From Fibrivirga algicola (GTDB lineage Bacteria; Bacteroidota; Bacteroidia; Cytophagales; Spirosomataceae), in NCBI RefSeq assembly GCF_011742925.1, contig NZ_WAEL01000007.1:372001-436000 (forward strand): a stretch of 64,000 bases of DNA, written 5' to 3'. A program made the position numbers and the translations under genes. Each line of letters starts with the position of its first letter. Positions within the stretch are counted from its first letter, which is position 1. This document shows positions 40,101-49,162 of this stretch, piece after piece. The notes below the pieces were generated by a model that saw only the letters and a list, made by a program, of their open reading frames with translations, searched no databases and was not told the origin of the DNA.

Positions 40101-40750
40101 CTGCTTTGAAGGTAATTAATTGAAAACCCCTTGGCATAGAACATCGCCTCGTACTTCGTCTTTATTCCCAGATGAATATCGTTCAAAGGCGATTGATACA
40201 AATCAGTTGTAGAAGCAACAATCGTGAATCCGTTATCCGGTAAAGACTGAAGACTATACTCAAAGAATGGAGCGTGATCCGTTTTTAAATGCAGTACTCC
40301 CTCGTTTTTTAGAATTGATCTATAGAGCGTCAAGAAAGATGAATAGGTCAGACGATGCTTTTCCTGCTTATCACGTGGTTGAGGATCAGGGAACGTGATC
40401 CAAACCTCATCTACTTCCTCCTCGTCGAAAAACTCGAGTAAATAATTGACATCCGTCCGAAGAAAAGCAACATTAGACAAACCAGCCTCTAGCGCCGCTT
40501 GTGAACCACGTGCAATACGGTCACCTTTGATGTCTACACCTATAAAATTACGATCAGGGTATGCAGTAGCCAGACCCACGGTATACTCGCCCCGACCACA
40601 ACCTAACTCAACTACGATTGGATTATCATTCTTAAAATAGTCGGTAAGCCAATGCCCTTTAATAGTCGTATATAACGGTTTGCCTCGCTCAATTACATTG
40701 TATGCTTCTTTGTTCTGCTCAAAACGATACATTTTCCGGCGTCTAGCCAT
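40085..40750 (-). CDS. trmB: tRNA (guanine-N7-)-methyltransferase
   Basis: The 221-aa SAM-dependent enzyme methylates G46 in the variable loop of tRNAs. Motifs: VVELGCGRGEYTVGLA (SAM-binding motif I), NFIGVDIKGDRI, EVWITFPDPQPRDKQEKHRL (the TrmB signature with the catalytic Asp), and LHLKTDHAPFFEYSL. The final family motif TKYEAMFYAKG is intact, after which a short tail (FSINYLQSRKGDQ) runs into the terminator stem. Length is typical. Its start lies 3 nt after the folC stop, making it last in the tonB-like/folC/trmB unit. Confidence 0.96.
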   Translation of the reverse strand: MARRRKMYRFEQNKEAYNVIERGKPLYTTIKGHWLTDYFKNDNPIVVELGCGRGEYTVGLATAYPDRNFIGVDIKGDRIARGSQAALEAGLSNVAFLRTDVNYLLEFFDEEEVDEVWITFPDPQPRDKQEKHRLTYSSFLTLYRSILKNEGVLHLKTDHAPFFEYSLQSLPDNGFTIVASTTDLYQSPLNDIHLGIKTKYEAMFYAKGFSINYLQSRKGDQ

Positions 40751-40753
40751 ATA

Positions 40754-42043
40754 CTATAAGGAATTAACTTCGGCAACCACATAAGTGCTGCCAGTGATTA
40801 AAATAAGATCGTCAGGAGTAGCCTCGGCCAACGCTGCCGCTAAAGCCACATTGACATCCTGGTAACCCTGCCCCAATAAACCGACAGACGAAGCCTGCTG
40901 AACCAGTTCCTCCACGGGAAAGGCTCTCGGAGAATCAGCCTGACAAAAGTAATAAATGGCATCGGCGGGTAACAGATTTAAGATAGATAAGACATCTTTG
41001 TCGCGGACAAACCCAACCACAATTCGTAAGTGAGCATACGCGATCGTTCGAATACTAGTCAATAGCGCATCAATCCCGGGTTTGTTATGAGCGGTATCAG
41101 CGATCAGGATCGGACGCTGTTGAATCCATTGAAAACGCCCTTTTAACCCGGTATTTGTTACGACTAATCGACAACCATCAAGTATGGCCGCATTGGATAC
41201 AGAGAAGAAAGATTGGGCACGCTGAATGGTAGCCAATACCGTTTTAACGTTAGCCAACTGATAGATGCCTAATAAAGGCAGATCAATCGAATACGTCTCG
41301 GCAAAGGAACGGGATACACAGTCTACCTGTCTGAACCCATTAGTCAGCCCTCTATCAACTACCGTCCAATCGTCCTCAGCAAACTCAATTGGTGCTTCAT
41401 TGACCGCTGCAATTGACCGAAATACAAACTCTGTCTCCTCGTGACGCTCACCAATCACTACCGGTACGTTCGGTTTGATGATCCCTCCCTTTTCGGCCGC
41501 AATTTTTGGAAGTGTATCACCCAATACGTCAACATGATCCCAGCCAATATTGGTAATCACGCTTACTATCGGCGTAATGATATTAGTCGAATCAAGCCTC
41601 CCTCCCAGCCCAACCTCAATGATAGCCAAATCAACCTGCTCACGGGCAAAGTAATCAAAGGCCATGGCGACAGTAACTTCAAAGAATGAAGGCTGAATCT
41701 GCTCGATCGACAATCGTTGCGCCTCAACAAAATCAGCCACGACCGCTTCTGGGATAGGATGGCCATTGAGGCGGATTCGTTCGGTGAACGATTTTAAATG
41801 AGGCGATGTGTACAAACCAACCCGGTAACCCGCAGACTGGTATATACTGGCCAGCATATGGGACGTACTCCCCTTTCCATTTGTACCAGCAACATGAATG
41901 GTCCGAAACTGATGCTGCGGGTTTCCCAGCGCCTGACAAAGCGATAGCACGTTGGCAAGCCCAGGTTTATAAGCAGAAACGCCCACCCGATGAAAAACGG
42001 GCAGGCGATCATACAAGTACGAGATAGCCTCGTTATAGGTCAT
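40754..42043 (-). CDS. folC: Dihydrofolate/folylpolyglutamate synthase
   Basis: The 429-aa Mur-ligase-type enzyme adds glutamate to folates. The P-loop GTNGKGSTSHMLASIYQSAG is at about 52-71 and the SPHLKSFTERIRLNG segment follows. DLAIIEVGLGGRLDSTNII is the omega-loop/Mg signature and NIGWDHVDVLGDTLPKIAAEK binds the substrate. GRFQWIQQRPILIADTAHN links to the C-terminal Rossmann-like domain. Whether it also makes dihydrofolate from dihydropteroate, as in most bacteria with one FolC, is inferred. It is 3 nt from both neighbours, the tonB-like gene and trmB. Confidence 0.96.
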   Translation of the reverse strand: MTYNEAISYLYDRLPVFHRVGVSAYKPGLANVLSLCQALGNPQHQFRTIHVAGTNGKGSTSHMLASIYQSAGYRVGLYTSPHLKSFTERIRLNGHPIPEAVVADFVEAQRLSIEQIQPSFFEVTVAMAFDYFAREQVDLAIIEVGLGGRLDSTNIITPIVSVITNIGWDHVDVLGDTLPKIAAEKGGIIKPNVPVVIGERHEETEFVFRSIAAVNEAPIEFAEDDWTVVDRGLTNGFRQVDCVSRSFAETYSIDLPLLGIYQLANVKTVLATIQRAQSFFSVSNAAILDGCRLVVTNTGLKGRFQWIQQRPILIADTAHNKPGIDALLTSIRTIAYAHLRIVVGFVRDKDVLSILNLLPADAIYYFCQADSPRAFPVEELVQQASSVGLLGQGYQDVNVALAAALAEATPDDLILITGSTYVVAEVNSL

Positions 42044-42046
42044 ATA

Positions 42047-42985
42047 TTAATTCGAACTAATAGATATTGTCAACGTACCTGTCGACAGCTCTGAAGGCGT
42101 TACAGAGCCTTTAGGACGCAATTTAAAGCGTAATACCTGACGACGGTAAAAACTTTCTACCGATGGACTCACTGTTTGCTGAATCGCCCGGGCCGAGACG
42201 ATGTTTCCGTCGCTGTCTACTTTAATCTGGTAGATGATCTTGCCACTGTCATCCGAATCATCTTTATCGAGTTTGTTATTCCCAAAAGACCAGCCCGACA
42301 CATTCAACGCGACACCATCTTTACTACCACCCGGCTTCCCATAAAATTCCTTGGCGTTGATGTTTCCATCTGGATTTCCTTTGTCGCCAACACCGGACTT
42401 ATCATCACCATTATTATTGCCGCCAGTACCAGCAGCCCGTCCGTTGGTACCGTTCGATCCGGCACCACCAGAAGACCGTTTGTAAAGAGCACTGGGGTCG
42501 ACTGTTTCTACCTTTTTTACAGGTTCGGCGCGGGGAGGTGCAGGCGTTGATCTAGGTGAAGTCGCTTCGGGTCGCTTCGGGTCGGGCCGATCCGGAACAC
42601 TGACGGGACTTTCAGTGCGACTGGCAATAATGGGCTTTTCGGCCGGTGTTTTACTCGTTTTCGTCTCTTCTGTCCGCTCTCTGGGGGTGACCGGGGTACG
42701 TTCTACGCGGGGCGTTGTGGTCACCTTTGGATTAGGCCGATCTTCCGATTTCTTCACGTTCTCGGCCCGGGGTGATGGATTCGGCTTGTTATAGGTCTGA
42801 ACAGATCCACTCCCAACATCAGACGTACCAAAGTTCACCTCCACATACTCCACGGGAGGTGGATTAGGCGTAGAACTCGACAGAGTCACCAGAAAGAGGA
42901 CGATCAGCAAAGCCACCATTGATACCGTTGCAGCGGCAAGGGCAAAGGTGCGAGCTTCGGTTTCGTTTTCGTAGGCAATACGCAT
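42047..42985 (-). CDS. TonB-like energy transducer
   Basis: The 312-aa protein has one N-terminal membrane helix (residues 15-36, LAAATVSMVALLIVLFLVTL). A periplasmic linker very rich in Pro, Lys, Arg and Thr follows (SPRAENVKKSEDRPNPKV, TPRERTEETKTSKTPAEKP), then a Gly/Asn-rich stretch, and a C-terminal TonB-type fold (KIIYQIKVDSDGNIVSARA, VESFYRRQVLRFKLRP). It would pass proton-motive energy from an ExbBD complex to outer-membrane transporters; no exbB or exbD lies in the window. First gene of the unit with folC and trmB, which is an odd functional mix but has 3-nt gaps. Confidence 0.85.
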   Translation of the reverse strand: MRIAYENETEARTFALAAATVSMVALLIVLFLVTLSSSTPNPPPVEYVEVNFGTSDVGSGSVQTYNKPNPSPRAENVKKSEDRPNPKVTTTPRVERTPVTPRERTEETKTSKTPAEKPIIASRTESPVSVPDRPDPKRPEATSPRSTPAPPRAEPVKKVETVDPSALYKRSSGGAGSNGTNGRAAGTGGNNNGDDKSGVGDKGNPDGNINAKEFYGKPGGSKDGVALNVSGWSFGNNKLDKDDSDDSGKIIYQIKVDSDGNIVSARAIQQTVSPSVESFYRRQVLRFKLRPKGSVTPSELSTGTLTISISSN

Positions 42986-43060
42986 AGTTGAGCGTCGGCA
43001 ATGTGTACCGATTTATTTCCTAACGACTGGCAATCGCCTTTCGTTATATACGGAATAGTG

Positions 43061-43068
43061 CAAACATA
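43061..43068 (-). promoter_or_regulatory. Candidate -7 element for the tonB-like/folC/trmB unit
   Basis: TATGTTTG on the minus strand matches TAnnTTTG, about 75 nt before the start at 42985. No -33 box was found; the upstream side is the terminator of the neighbouring gene. Confidence 0.35.
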
Positions 43069-43070
43069 AA

Positions 43071-43096
43071 AAAAGGCAACCGTATGGTCGCCTTTT
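43071..43096 (-). terminator. Terminator after the HU/SPOR gene
   Basis: AAAAGGCAACC (43071-43081) pairs with GGTCGCCTTTT (43086-43096) with one mismatch; on the minus strand it is followed by seven T's. Confidence 0.75.
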
Positions 43097-43115
43097 ATAA
43101 CAGGTAAATCACTGT

Positions 43116-44309
43116 TTACTTATCGTTTCGCATGATCCAGGGTGTAATGCCCGTCAATGAATGCAATGAATCAATACCACCTTCCGCCTCCGACAGCGAT
43201 TCTGTACCAATAGCGGCTACCTTGATTAAGCCACGTCCCTGTACAATGTAGGCGTCTGAATACCCCGCTCGCACCAGGCGCTTTTGAAACCGAACCGCAT
43301 TACGGCGACTGGCGAAGCTTCCGGCAATAACGGTGAAGTTAGTTTTTACCGCTGGTGACGCATCAACAGCCGACGAAGATACATTACTTGGCTCAACAGC
43401 AGAGACCTCTGTCTTCCGCACACTTTCTTTAGCAGGAGCAGCCGCCTCCTTAGACGAAGCTACGGCAACGGGTACCGGTGCAGCAGATGGTATGGGAGTA
43501 ACAGTTACAGGCTCAACCGGTTTGAGCACCTCAACCGATTTTTTCATCGGGCGGGCAACTGGCTCACTTGGCTCGGCAGATTCATTCAGCAAAAAAGAGG
43601 GGACGCGAAACAACGCAGCCGGATTCAGACTGCTTTGAAGCGGATCGCCGGGGCGAATGACCGAGAAGTAGCTGATTACGCCCAATGAGCCCACCAAAAG
43701 CGCCGCAGCGGCCCAGCGCCATACGATAGCCGACCGACGAACTGGCATGGATAGAACCTGTCCGTCTACCGCTTCTGTAGTCGTGGCAAGCGCCGTTGTA
43801 GAAACAGAGGCAGTGGCCGGCAGTTGGCGAACCGCAGCTTCCTGAACAGGCAACGGCTTAACAGCGACGACCGGTTTAGCCAGATGCACTACCTTACTGG
43901 CAAGCATCACCGGTTGCATACCATACGTAGTGCCAAGAAAATTATGGCGCAACTCTGGATCAAACTGTAATCGATTTTCAGCGTTGTATGAAAATAAGCC
44001 CAACCCCTCTATCGAAAAGCTCCCCATTTTATGAGCTTGTTCCTTGAGCATAGCCACAAACGCGTTGATCCCGCGAAGTGCCTCATCGCGCGTGATGCCC
44101 TCATGAAGCATAACGTAATTCAGCAGGATGCCATCATCAAGCATCAGTGCTTCGTTAAACGCAACTTTGCGGCGTGGCGGCAGGAACTGACCCGTTGCTT
44201 CATTGAAAGAAGCCGAAACCGAGTGAGTCAGAAAAGCGCCCAGCGTAGGTACAACAATACAATCGTATTGGTACAGCAGCTTTTTCAGGTAATCGCCGAT
44301 GGGTTGCAT
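43116..44309 (-). CDS. HU-CCDC81 and SPOR domain protein
   Basis: The 397-aa protein begins with the HU-CCDC81 region: IGDYLKKLLYQYDCIVVPTLGAFLTH, then FNEALMLDDGILLNYVMLHEGITRDEAL, and HKMGSFSIEGLGLF (given as pieces). A membrane helix lies near 195-212 (RWAAAALLVGSLGVISYFSVI), followed by a Pro/Val/Ala-rich periplasmic linker and a C-terminal SPOR domain (NFTVIAGSFASRRNAVRFQKRL) that binds denuded peptidoglycan strands. The set-up suggests a link between a cytoplasmic HU-type domain and the cell wall during division. Found throughout Bacteroidota. It follows the outer-membrane barrel gene by 20 nt. Confidence 0.92.
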   Translation of the reverse strand: MQPIGDYLKKLLYQYDCIVVPTLGAFLTHSVSASFNEATGQFLPPRRKVAFNEALMLDDGILLNYVMLHEGITRDEALRGINAFVAMLKEQAHKMGSFSIEGLGLFSYNAENRLQFDPELRHNFLGTTYGMQPVMLASKVVHLAKPVVAVKPLPVQEAAVRQLPATASVSTTALATTTEAVDGQVLSMPVRRSAIVWRWAAAALLVGSLGVISYFSVIRPGDPLQSSLNPAALFRVPSFLLNESAEPSEPVARPMKKSVEVLKPVEPVTVTPIPSAAPVPVAVASSKEAAAPAKESVRKTEVSAVEPSNVSSSAVDASPAVKTNFTVIAGSFASRRNAVRFQKRLVRAGYSDAYIVQGRGLIKVAAIGTESLSEAEGGIDSLHSLTGITPWIMRNDK

Positions 44310-44329
44310 AGTCAGTCTTGAAAGTAAAA

Positions 44330-45991
44330 TCAGAAGGAGTACGAAATTCCTCCGAGAAAGTTAAGCCCCTGTACGCGATAATACAAATACCGCTGGTAGG
44401 TTTGACCGAAGATGTTATTTAACGATACGAACGCTGACAGCTGTTTTCCCAGGAAATAATCGATTTTCAGATTCAGATCATATATGACAGGGAGTTGTAC
44501 CACCTCGTTTGTCACGAAGTTCTTATTGCGTATGCCAGTGTTGACGTACAGGTCAGACGTGACAAATAACTTCTTGTTGAGCGTGTAGCTATTCAGCCAT
44601 TGTACCGTCGCCCGGGGCCGTCCCCAGGCATCATCGAGCCGATCGAGATCGTAACGGAATACGTCTCCTTTCAGGGTCGACGTAAAGCGATCGTTTAGCG
44701 AGTAGCCAAGCTGCCCCGAGATAGTCAACACATGCGCGATGCCTCCATCATATACAGCAAAGAACTTTGACGTATCGGGCCACGAATTATTGATCCCATA
44801 GAAGTTACGGTAACGGGCATAGGATACTTTACCCTCAAAATTGAACCCATTACCGAGCTGCCCTTTCGATCCGCCATACAAATCATACGACTTAACAGTG
44901 TTAGCTAAGACCAGATTGGGGGCCATCCACCGGTTTTCACTCAAAAAACTACGGAGCGTATTCCGGACAATATCACCATCGACACCTGCGAAGAAGTGAA
45001 TGTTTCCGGCAGGGACAACGTCAACATTTGCCACAGGAAAAGCAAGGGTATTGTTGATGCCCAACCGTTTATCGGTCTCGTTGACGGCATTCAATCCGGC
45101 TGTAATAGTCAGTTTTGGTGACGTGTAGCGGAACGCCGGGCGAAGTCTGAACAAATTCCGGTTATCGATTTCCTGATCGGTACGTTGCGTGATGTACGCG
45201 TCGGCATTCAGCAGCGCAATTACATTGTCGGTAATGGCCAGTGACGTCTGCAAATTCGTCGCCCAATCCGTTTCCGACGCCCGGTAAGCATCCTTCAGTG
45301 TTGTCAGGCTCGTCTTGAGCGCGTAGTCCAGCGTTTGGTCTTTCCCGTTGTTTTCGATACCCAGGTTCACCCGAAACGTGCTCAGTTGCTGGCGAAGGGA
45401 ATCCCGATTTGGGACCAGCCGATTACCATCCAGAAACTGCGGGCGATAGCCATAAAAGAAATAGCGTTCCTGCTCAAAACCCAAACCTCCTGTCAGCTTA
45501 AACAGATCTGTATTGTAGGTTCCTTTTACATCAAGGCGTGTTTCCCGCTGAGCTGAATTGGCCCCGTCGACAGGCCCAATGCCCGAACCCAGGTGCCGGG
45601 CCGATGCCTCCACGCCAAGGCCGCTCTCTGTGGTCAGGCCATAAAAGCCCTCACCGTAAAACGTATTGTAATTCCCCGCGCCAATTTTTACGTAATTGGT
45701 AAAGGCAGTCGGTACCTCAGCTTTGGTAGCGGTCAAAGGCAACACCGTTGGTTGAATACGGGGGTCACCGATGGTCAATTTTCGATCCTGAAACTCATAG
45801 GTCAGCTTTTTAGCGTCGGTATTGGCTTTGGGCGATGGGATCTTATTTTGAATACGATCAGCAGGCGGCAACTCGATCCGCCGGCTTTTTTCGACCGTAA
45901 TTTCTTGATTTTCAATTCGTCCGGGCTGCTGTGCATGGGCCACCGATAAGGCGAACACACTCAGAAACAGCGATTTGTAGGTACGTGACAT
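44330..45991 (-). CDS. Outer-membrane beta-barrel protein
   Basis: The 553-aa protein has a signal peptide (LFLSVFALSVAHAQ). After about 100 residues with no plug domain, the chain alternates in the way of transmembrane strands: VKIGAGNYNTFYGEGFYG, ETRLDVKGTYNTDLFKLTGG, NLQTSLAITDNVIALLNADAY and so on. The C-terminus YRVQGLNFLGGISYSF ends in an aromatic residue, as needed for BAM-dependent insertion. It resembles TonB-dependent receptor barrels without a plug. Gaps of 4 nt to the upstream TPR gene and 20 nt to the HU/SPOR gene point to one operon, so the three may act together at the envelope. Confidence 0.85.
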   Translation of the reverse strand: MSRTYKSLFLSVFALSVAHAQQPGRIENQEITVEKSRRIELPPADRIQNKIPSPKANTDAKKLTYEFQDRKLTIGDPRIQPTVLPLTATKAEVPTAFTNYVKIGAGNYNTFYGEGFYGLTTESGLGVEASARHLGSGIGPVDGANSAQRETRLDVKGTYNTDLFKLTGGLGFEQERYFFYGYRPQFLDGNRLVPNRDSLRQQLSTFRVNLGIENNGKDQTLDYALKTSLTTLKDAYRASETDWATNLQTSLAITDNVIALLNADAYITQRTDQEIDNRNLFRLRPAFRYTSPKLTITAGLNAVNETDKRLGINNTLAFPVANVDVVPAGNIHFFAGVDGDIVRNTLRSFLSENRWMAPNLVLANTVKSYDLYGGSKGQLGNGFNFEGKVSYARYRNFYGINNSWPDTSKFFAVYDGGIAHVLTISGQLGYSLNDRFTSTLKGDVFRYDLDRLDDAWGRPRATVQWLNSYTLNKKLFVTSDLYVNTGIRNKNFVTNEVVQLPVIYDLNLKIDYFLGKQLSAFVSLNNIFGQTYQRYLYYRVQGLNFLGGISYSF

Positions 45992-45995
45992 AGGG

Positions 45996-48900
45996 CTATT
46001 TCGTCTCGATGGCGGCTAACTTGGTTTTCGCTTCGGCAACAATCTCGGCTTCAGCGGCATTTTCAATGATCGACGTCAGCACGGCTTTTGCCTGCGCGGT
46101 TTCACCAAGGGCTACATTATTGTCAGCCACCAGAATGAACGCTTTGCCTTTCCAGAATTCAAAGCCATCGAACTGTTCGTTGAAACGAAGCAGCGTTGCA
46201 ATCGATTCTTTATACTTCTTCTGCTTGTAGAGCGCATCGCCAATCAGGTAATTCGCTTCGGCACCACTGACGTCTTTGGCCAGCGCAATAGTTTTTTCAA
46301 ATTCTGTCGTAGCCGTTTTATAGTCGGCTTTCGACAACGCTACTTTACCCAGCATCAGCTGCGCCCGGTTCTGAGCCCCCGGGACCACGTTACCTGCCGT
46401 CACGATCTGACGGGCGATAACAGCCGCCGAGTCAACTTTATAACTATAATAGGTATCCATCATACCCAGCTGCGCCGTAACCTGATCGGTTCGCTCGTTC
46501 GAACGGGACAAGACATACTGGTAATTTTTGATTGCGCCAGGGAAGTTTTTCTGACGACGCTCCAGTTCCGCAGCGCGGCTGGCTGCCTTCACGGCGAATG
46601 TCGATTTACCTTCCTGAATCAGTTGGCCGTACAAACGAAGGGCCGCAGGTACGTCGCCCGTCTTCGCGTAGGAGTCGGCTCCGTAATAACGGGCCTCGTT
46701 GCGGCTTGGACTATTGGGGTATTCCTGCGAAAACGTTTGGAATGCCTTCAGTGCCTGTGGGTATTTCTCGGCAAAATAGAGGGATTTCGCATTTTCAAAT
46801 TCTGCTTTCTCGACATCAGTACTCCCCGGGTTACTCCGCTTGTACTTACCCAGCACATCTGAGAATTCGTCGGTACGGTTGGCATCGTCGAGGGTGTTTT
46901 GCAGACCCAGCAGGGCACTCTGCGCCTGAGGCGAGGTACCATAGTCATCCAGAATGCGTTTGTAGTCGGCCACTGCGGGATCATACTGCTGCTGATTCGC
47001 GTAAGCGACAGCGCGTTTCAACAAGGCAGCCGGCAACAGGTAGCTATTGGGCCGCGAGGTGATCAGTTTAGAATAACCAGCCACAGCAGCAGCAAAGCTT
47101 CCCTTTTCGAAATCAACATTTGCCGTCTGGAACAGCGCATCATCGGCGTAACGCGATGACGGGTTCCGCTGCACCTGGTCGAACAGGGCTTTTGCCTCCG
47201 CGTCACGACCTACGTAGGTCAAGATGACGCCCTTCTGGTAAGTGGCATAGTCTGAGTCGGCACGCCCCGTGGCAATGGCCTGGTCATAGGCCTTCATGGC
47301 TTCGTTGTACTGCTTTGTAGCGAGCAGGCAGTCGGCCGACCGAATATAGGCATCACCGACAGTCGGGTCAGTACTGCCGGCAGCAGCCTTGATATACTCC
47401 CGGAAATAACCAAGAGCTTTGGTATAGTCTTTCTGGTTGTAGAAAGCGTAACCAAGTCCATACAGACTTTTCTGGCCATACTCACCCGAACGTACCTGCG
47501 AATAGAGCGGGATCGCCTCGGCCCATTTTTTCTGGGCAGACAATGCCTCCGCTTTCCAGAAAGTAGCCCCCGATTTCAATTCCGGATCGCCCGACACGGT
47601 CAGTGATTTGTTGAAATTGATCAGGGCCGCCGGATATCGCTCCGCGTTATAATCAGCTACCGCCTGGTTGAAGGTCAACCGCTGGTAGGTCGCGTTGATA
47701 CGCGCCGTCCGGTTTTTCAGTTTCTCAATGTAAGCAATCGCGGCCGGGTAATTGTTCGACGCCAGGTACGCCTCCCCTACCAACTCGTTCGCTTCGTTTT
47801 CAAAACGGCTGTCCGGGTACTTTTTAATAAAATCGTTTAGTTCGGAAATCGCTTCCGACCCTCGCTTCTGATCAAGTTGCAGCTTGGCGTGCGTAAACCG
47901 AGACTCTTCCTGAATAGACGGATTGAAAGCCAGCCGGCCCGACTGATCGAAGGCAGTCAGGGCATACGATGGATTGTCTGTCTGCAGGTAACTGATGCCA
48001 AGCGTATAGGCTGCGTACTGAGCTGTCGTGTCTTTACCGGCCGCAACTGGTTTCAACTGCGTAATGGCATCGGTGTAATTTCCAGTTTTGTACAGCGATT
48101 GACCGTACCTGTACTTCACCGCTGCGGGAGCCGTTGCGCCTTTGGCGGCCAGATACCGTTTGTAAGCCGGAATAGCCTGCGCGTACTGACCCTGCCGGTA
48201 GTACACCTCCGCCGTAAACAACGCAACCTCAGCCAGGGCAGGCCCGGTGTTCCGCTTCAGCAGCGGTTCGGTGTAGGCAGTCAGCTCATCGTAGCGCCCC
48301 TGTTTATAGTATGCCTGTGCCAACCAATTGGGTACATCGCTCTGGTACGTAGGGTTGTTCTCGATGCGGCGAAAATCGCTGACCGCCTCGTTATACTGGC
48401 CATTCCGGAAATTGATCACGCCAGCGTAGTACGAGGCTGCCGCTGCATTCGCGTAATCGGGATCGGCCTTTACGGCATTCAGTAATGGCAGGGCACGAGC
48501 CAGGTCCTGGGTATTATAGTACGCCAGCGCCAGATTAAACTGATAATCCCGTTGCTTGGCGGCGGTATTTGTTTGGTTTACGGCTTTTTGCAGGTACGTG
48601 ATCGCGCTGGTAAAATCCTGCCGGCTCATATAGTACAAACCCAAATCCCCATAGAGTTGCCCCGCCTTGGGGTTCTCGCTATGGTTGCGCACAAAACGAT
48701 CGACCAGTGCTTCGGCACCCGGCTGATCGGCATACAAACTGGAAAGCGCCATGTAATATTCGGCTGATACCGCGTTCGGATCAGCCGAGGGTGACCCGGC
48801 AGCGGGTGTACCAGACGTGTTGAGCAACGGTCGGCGCTGATTCAGGTATCGCTCAAACTCAGAGCGGGCTGCAGCATAGTTGCTTCGTTCAAAAAGTTCA

Positions 48901-49028
48901 ACCCCATTGCGGTAGTGCAGATCGGGTTCGGTGTAGGTTAACGTTCGTTGAGCTATGAGGGACGGAGTCACAAGTGACCCGGCGACCACACATAAAGCCC
49001 CCAAAACGCGGTGAGATGCTGGATGCAT
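45996..49028 (-). CDS. Large secreted TPR-repeat protein
   Basis: The open frame could extend further upstream to 49292, but ATG 49028 gives a proper signal peptide (VLGALCVVAGSLVTPSLIAQ) and avoids running far into the divergent peptidase gene. The mature 1010-aa chain is built of around twenty TPR units in the tol-pal YbgF style, for example HYRNGVELFERSNYAAARSEF, GDLGLYYMSRQDFTSAITYLQKA and KSLYFAEKYPQALKAFQTF. It should be a periplasmic or outer-membrane-associated scaffold. It is 4 nt from the barrel gene, so a BamD-like or gliding-related partnership with it is possible; no closer match is recognised. Confidence 0.85.
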   Translation of the reverse strand: MHPASHRVLGALCVVAGSLVTPSLIAQRTLTYTEPDLHYRNGVELFERSNYAAARSEFERYLNQRRPLLNTSGTPAAGSPSADPNAVSAEYYMALSSLYADQPGAEALVDRFVRNHSENPKAGQLYGDLGLYYMSRQDFTSAITYLQKAVNQTNTAAKQRDYQFNLALAYYNTQDLARALPLLNAVKADPDYANAAAASYYAGVINFRNGQYNEAVSDFRRIENNPTYQSDVPNWLAQAYYKQGRYDELTAYTEPLLKRNTGPALAEVALFTAEVYYRQGQYAQAIPAYKRYLAAKGATAPAAVKYRYGQSLYKTGNYTDAITQLKPVAAGKDTTAQYAAYTLGISYLQTDNPSYALTAFDQSGRLAFNPSIQEESRFTHAKLQLDQKRGSEAISELNDFIKKYPDSRFENEANELVGEAYLASNNYPAAIAYIEKLKNRTARINATYQRLTFNQAVADYNAERYPAALINFNKSLTVSGDPELKSGATFWKAEALSAQKKWAEAIPLYSQVRSGEYGQKSLYGLGYAFYNQKDYTKALGYFREYIKAAAGSTDPTVGDAYIRSADCLLATKQYNEAMKAYDQAIATGRADSDYATYQKGVILTYVGRDAEAKALFDQVQRNPSSRYADDALFQTANVDFEKGSFAAAVAGYSKLITSRPNSYLLPAALLKRAVAYANQQQYDPAVADYKRILDDYGTSPQAQSALLGLQNTLDDANRTDEFSDVLGKYKRSNPGSTDVEKAEFENAKSLYFAEKYPQALKAFQTFSQEYPNSPSRNEARYYGADSYAKTGDVPAALRLYGQLIQEGKSTFAVKAASRAAELERRQKNFPGAIKNYQYVLSRSNERTDQVTAQLGMMDTYYSYKVDSAAVIARQIVTAGNVVPGAQNRAQLMLGKVALSKADYKTATTEFEKTIALAKDVSGAEANYLIGDALYKQKKYKESIATLLRFNEQFDGFEFWKGKAFILVADNNVALGETAQAKAVLTSIIENAAEAEIVAEAKTKLAAIETK

Positions 49029-49162
49029 AGAACCGATTAACGGTTGTGTAATGAAGAGAAAGGGTTGTAGTTTAGCTGACCAAACCGGATTTGTTATCCC
49101 GTTGTCGCCAAATAAACTTACCCATACTACGATTGTTTCAACGAATGTACTGGTCTTTCCGT